A DNA stretch of 64,000 nt from Lachnotalea glycerini (GTDB taxonomy: Bacteria; Bacillota; Clostridia; Lachnospirales; Lachnospiraceae): positions 334,678-398,677 of the forward strand of contig NZ_QICS01000001.1 of assembly GCF_003201285.1 (NCBI RefSeq), read 5' to 3'. The stretch's first letter is position 1; each line of letters starts with the position of its first letter. The translations under genes and the position numbers were made by a program. Shown here piece by piece: positions 62,090-64,000 of this stretch. The notes under the pieces are model-generated. The model ran no database searches, had not been told where the DNA came from, and was given only the letters and a program-made list of their open reading frames with translations.

Positions 62090-62926
62090 ATGAAAAAAGC
62101 ACTGATTTTTCTTGCACTTGTTTTTATATTGCTTTGTAGTGCCTGTACAAGTAAAAAATCCAATAGCCTTGTACTTGTAGAAGGAGGAAGCTTTGTTAAT
62201 TCAAAGTCAAATTATTATGATACAAATGAAACTATTTCTGACTTTTATATGAGCAAATACGAAATAACGCAAAAAGAATGGGTAGAGGTAATGGGCAGTA
62301 ATCCCTCTGAATTTCAAGACGATAATTTACCCGTAGAGATGGTGAGTTGGTATGATTGTATTGAGTATTGCAATAAAAGAAGTATAAAAGAAAATTTACA
62401 GCCATATTACAATATTGATAAGGATCATAAAGATTCCAATAATCAAAGTGAATATGATTACATAAAATGGACGATAACAATCAATGAAGGGGCAAATGGC
62501 TATCGATTACCAACTGAGGCACAATGGGAATATGCCGCAGGCGGAGGACAGAAAAGTTTGAATTATCAATATAGTGGTAGTAATAAGACAGAAGAGGTAG
62601 CATGGTTTTGGAGAAATTCGGGGAATAAATACTTATCAGGTGATTGGATTTGGCCTACGATAGAAAATAATAATTGTAAAACAAAATTAATTGGTGATAA
62701 GAAGTCTAACGAATTGGGACTATACGATATGTCAGGAAATGTAAGAGAATGGTGCTATGACTGGTATGAAGATTCGGAATATAAAAGTGGTTTATACCGT
62801 GTCTGGAAAGGTGGCGGATGGATCGGCGGTGAAACTTGCTGTGAAGCATCATACCGAGGCAAATTTGAGGCTAGCGGTATGGGTTCTGATCAGGGATTTC
62901 GTGTATGCCGTGATACGATAAATTGA
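62090..62926 (+). CDS. SUMF1/FGE-sulfatase-domain lipoprotein
   Basis: This 278-residue protein has a lipoprotein signal (LCSAC, Cys19) and a SUMF1 (formylglycine-generating-enzyme-like) domain: SKYEITQKEWVEVMG, NGYRLPTEAQWEYAA, GLYDMSGNVREWCYDW and QGFRVCR. The segment ETCCEASYRG lacks the paired catalytic cysteine spacing of true FGE, so it is probably not a sulfatase activator. SUMF1-like lectin-fold proteins often act as surface binding or protein-modifying modules. I chose the ATG at 62090 with AAGGAGA upstream. It lies between two xylanase genes, suggesting a role in xylan binding or enzyme display. Confidence 0.82.
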   Translation: MKKALIFLALVFILLCSACTSKKSNSLVLVEGGSFVNSKSNYYDTNETISDFYMSKYEITQKEWVEVMGSNPSEFQDDNLPVEMVSWYDCIEYCNKRSIKENLQPYYNIDKDHKDSNNQSEYDYIKWTITINEGANGYRLPTEAQWEYAAGGGQKSLNYQYSGSNKTEEVAWFWRNSGNKYLSGDWIWPTIENNNCKTKLIGDKKSNELGLYDMSGNVREWCYDWYEDSEYKSGLYRVWKGGGWIGGETCCEASYRGKFEASGMGSDQGFRVCRDTIN

Positions 62927-63050
62927 AGTAGAAAGTATCGATAATGGAATCGCTCGATGTAGAAAGAAGTTACTCGAAGATAAAATTAATAAGGATACGG
63001 GTCAAGTATAAATTTTAAAATACAATTGTAAAATTATAGGAGGTGGTTAT

Positions 63051-64000
63051 ATGAATCGAAAGAAAGTAATATCTTTCCTAATGATTTATATTTTTTTAAT
63101 AGGCACATGCTGTTATATACCTAATATATCAGCAACGGCGGCAAATGGGGAGTTAATAGTAAACGATTTTGAGACAGGCTTAAGTGGTTGGGAAGCCAGA
63201 GGTATTGATGCAGAAGCATTAAGCCTAAGTACAAATCAGGCACATAGCGGTGAGTACAGCCTTAAGATAAGTAACCGTACCCAAACATGGCATGGAGCAA
63301 CTAGTAATATAACAGATAAACTGACTTTGGGAGAAACTTATGTGTTGGGAATTTGGATATATTATACGGGGAATACTTATTCGGATACCGAAAATTTTAG
63401 CCTTCAGCTACAATACAACGATGGGGTAAATGACCAATATAAAAACATAAAAACCGAGACAGTTAAAAGGGACTCCTGGACATATTTGGAAGGGCAATAC
63501 ACCATTCCCAGTGATGCAGTAAATGCTTACATTTATGTGGAAAGTGAATTCAAGTCAACTCCTGGCACACAGGATTTAATGGATTTTTACATTGATGATT
63601 TTACAGCAACTCCGGCAATTTTACCTGATATAGAAGATGATATTGCCAGTTTAAAAGACGTATTTTCACCTTATTTCAGTATGGGCGTTGCTTCAACAGC
63701 CAGCGAATTGGCACCGGCTCCATCAAAGGAACTAATTTTAAAGCATTATAATATGCTGACTCCTGGAAATGAATTAAAACCAGATAGTGTTCTGGATTAT
63801 GATGCAACGATTGCATACCTTGAAGAAAATCCTGATGATCAGACCAATCCACAGGTAAATATAAGGGCAGCAAAGTCTTTGCTTGATTTTGCAAGGGACA
63901 ATAATCTTTCTGTAAGGGGCCATACGCTAGTTTGGCATAATCAGACACCGGATTGGTTTTTTAGGGAAAATTATTCCACGGATTCTTCAACTCCGTGGGT
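63051..64000 (+). CDS. secreted CBM22-GH10 endo-1,4-beta-xylanase, cut by the window end
   Basis: The visible 316 residues begin with a signal peptide (~1-31), a CBM22 xylan-binding module (~33-190; VNDFETGLSGWEARG, QAHSGEYSLKISNRTQTWHG) and the start of a GH10 barrel (~197 on). GH10 landmarks are LTPGNELKPDSV (236-247) and RGHTLVWHNQTPDWFF (289-304). Both catalytic glutamates lie beyond the window. The ATG at 63051 follows TAGGAGGTGG. GH10 accepts more substituted xylan than GH11, so the two are complementary. Confidence 0.93.
   Translation, partial: MNRKKVISFLMIYIFLIGTCCYIPNISATAANGELIVNDFETGLSGWEARGIDAEALSLSTNQAHSGEYSLKISNRTQTWHGATSNITDKLTLGETYVLGIWIYYTGNTYSDTENFSLQLQYNDGVNDQYKNIKTETVKRDSWTYLEGQYTIPSDAVNAYIYVESEFKSTPGTQDLMDFYIDDFTATPAILPDIEDDIASLKDVFSPYFSMGVASTASELAPAPSKELILKHYNMLTPGNELKPDSVLDYDATIAYLEENPDDQTNPQVNIRAAKSLLDFARDNNLSVRGHTLVWHNQTPDWFFRENYSTDSSTPW

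Noticed and set aside
62090-62926. True formylglycine-generating enzyme
   Set aside because: The expected pair of catalytic cysteines near the C-terminus is not present and no sulfatase gene is nearby.

Overview
The window is low-GC Gram-positive DNA with AGGAGG-type ribosome binding sites, short intergenic gaps and long co-directional operons. The gene content is that of a saccharolytic anaerobic clostridium: free (dockerin-less) xylanases, YesMN-type two-component systems, CUT1 and CUT2 sugar ABC transporters, DUF4317 and a bacterial expansin. A plant-biomass-degrading member of the Lachnospiraceae or a close relative fits best; this is inferred from gene content, and no rRNA or tRNA gene is present to confirm it.

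Layout. 0.3-3.6 kb: a LuxE/LuxC/short-chain dehydrogenase operon for acyl activation and reduction, with no luciferase. 3.7-11.1 kb: a secreted arabinoxylan set (GH43 arabinofuranohydrolase, GH30_8 glucuronoxylanase, GH127/146 beta-L-arabinofuranosidase-like enzyme). All three end in the same ~125-residue CBM35/CBM6-like module, and the set sits behind a structured, terminator-like leader. 11.3-17.0 kb: a two-component system divergent from a MacAB/YknXYZ-type efflux operon. 17.2-21.6 kb: a regulator fusing an XRE helix-turn-helix to a complete desulfoferrodoxin, a degenerate GIY-YIG protein, and class I ribonucleotide reductase nrdAB. 21.6-23.7 kb: an ABC-F protein behind a leader with a small upstream ORF and an intrinsic terminator. 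23.9-24.6 kb: an expansin.

25.0-38.9 kb: a pentose (arabinose-type) utilisation block with GH51, a CUT2 ABC transporter with two permeases, a YesMN-type two-component system, a nucleoside-hydrolase-like protein, an alpha/alpha-toroid protein and GH3. 39.3-46.7 kb: a polyol/ketose pathway (two zinc dehydrogenases, MFS carrier, class II aldolase, PfkB kinase, aldo/keto reductase, DeoR regulator). 46.9-51.6 kb: a complete LivJHMGF-type transporter. 51.7-54.8 kb: an unknown protein and ribosomal protein L25/Ctc, each behind a copy of the same hairpin leader, then a DUF4317 protein. 55.4-61.1 kb: a CUT1 sugar transporter lacking its own ATPase, with its two-component system. 61.3-64.0 kb: GH11 xylanase, a SUMF1-domain lipoprotein, and a CBM22-GH10 xylanase cut by the window end.

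Together the genes describe extracellular opening of arabinoglucuronoxylan (GH10, GH11, GH30, GH43, GH127, expansin), uptake of oligosaccharides and pentoses through regulated ABC transporters, and cytoplasmic trimming by GH51 and GH3. A mosaic family of palindromic intergenic repeats occurs at 11.1, 17.0, 22.1, 24.7 and 54.8-55.1 kb. The points most worth a second look are the HTH-desulfoferrodoxin fusion next to an oxygen-dependent ribonucleotide reductase, the ABC-F attenuator, the GH43 leader RNA, and the twin leaders at 51.75 and 52.68 kb.
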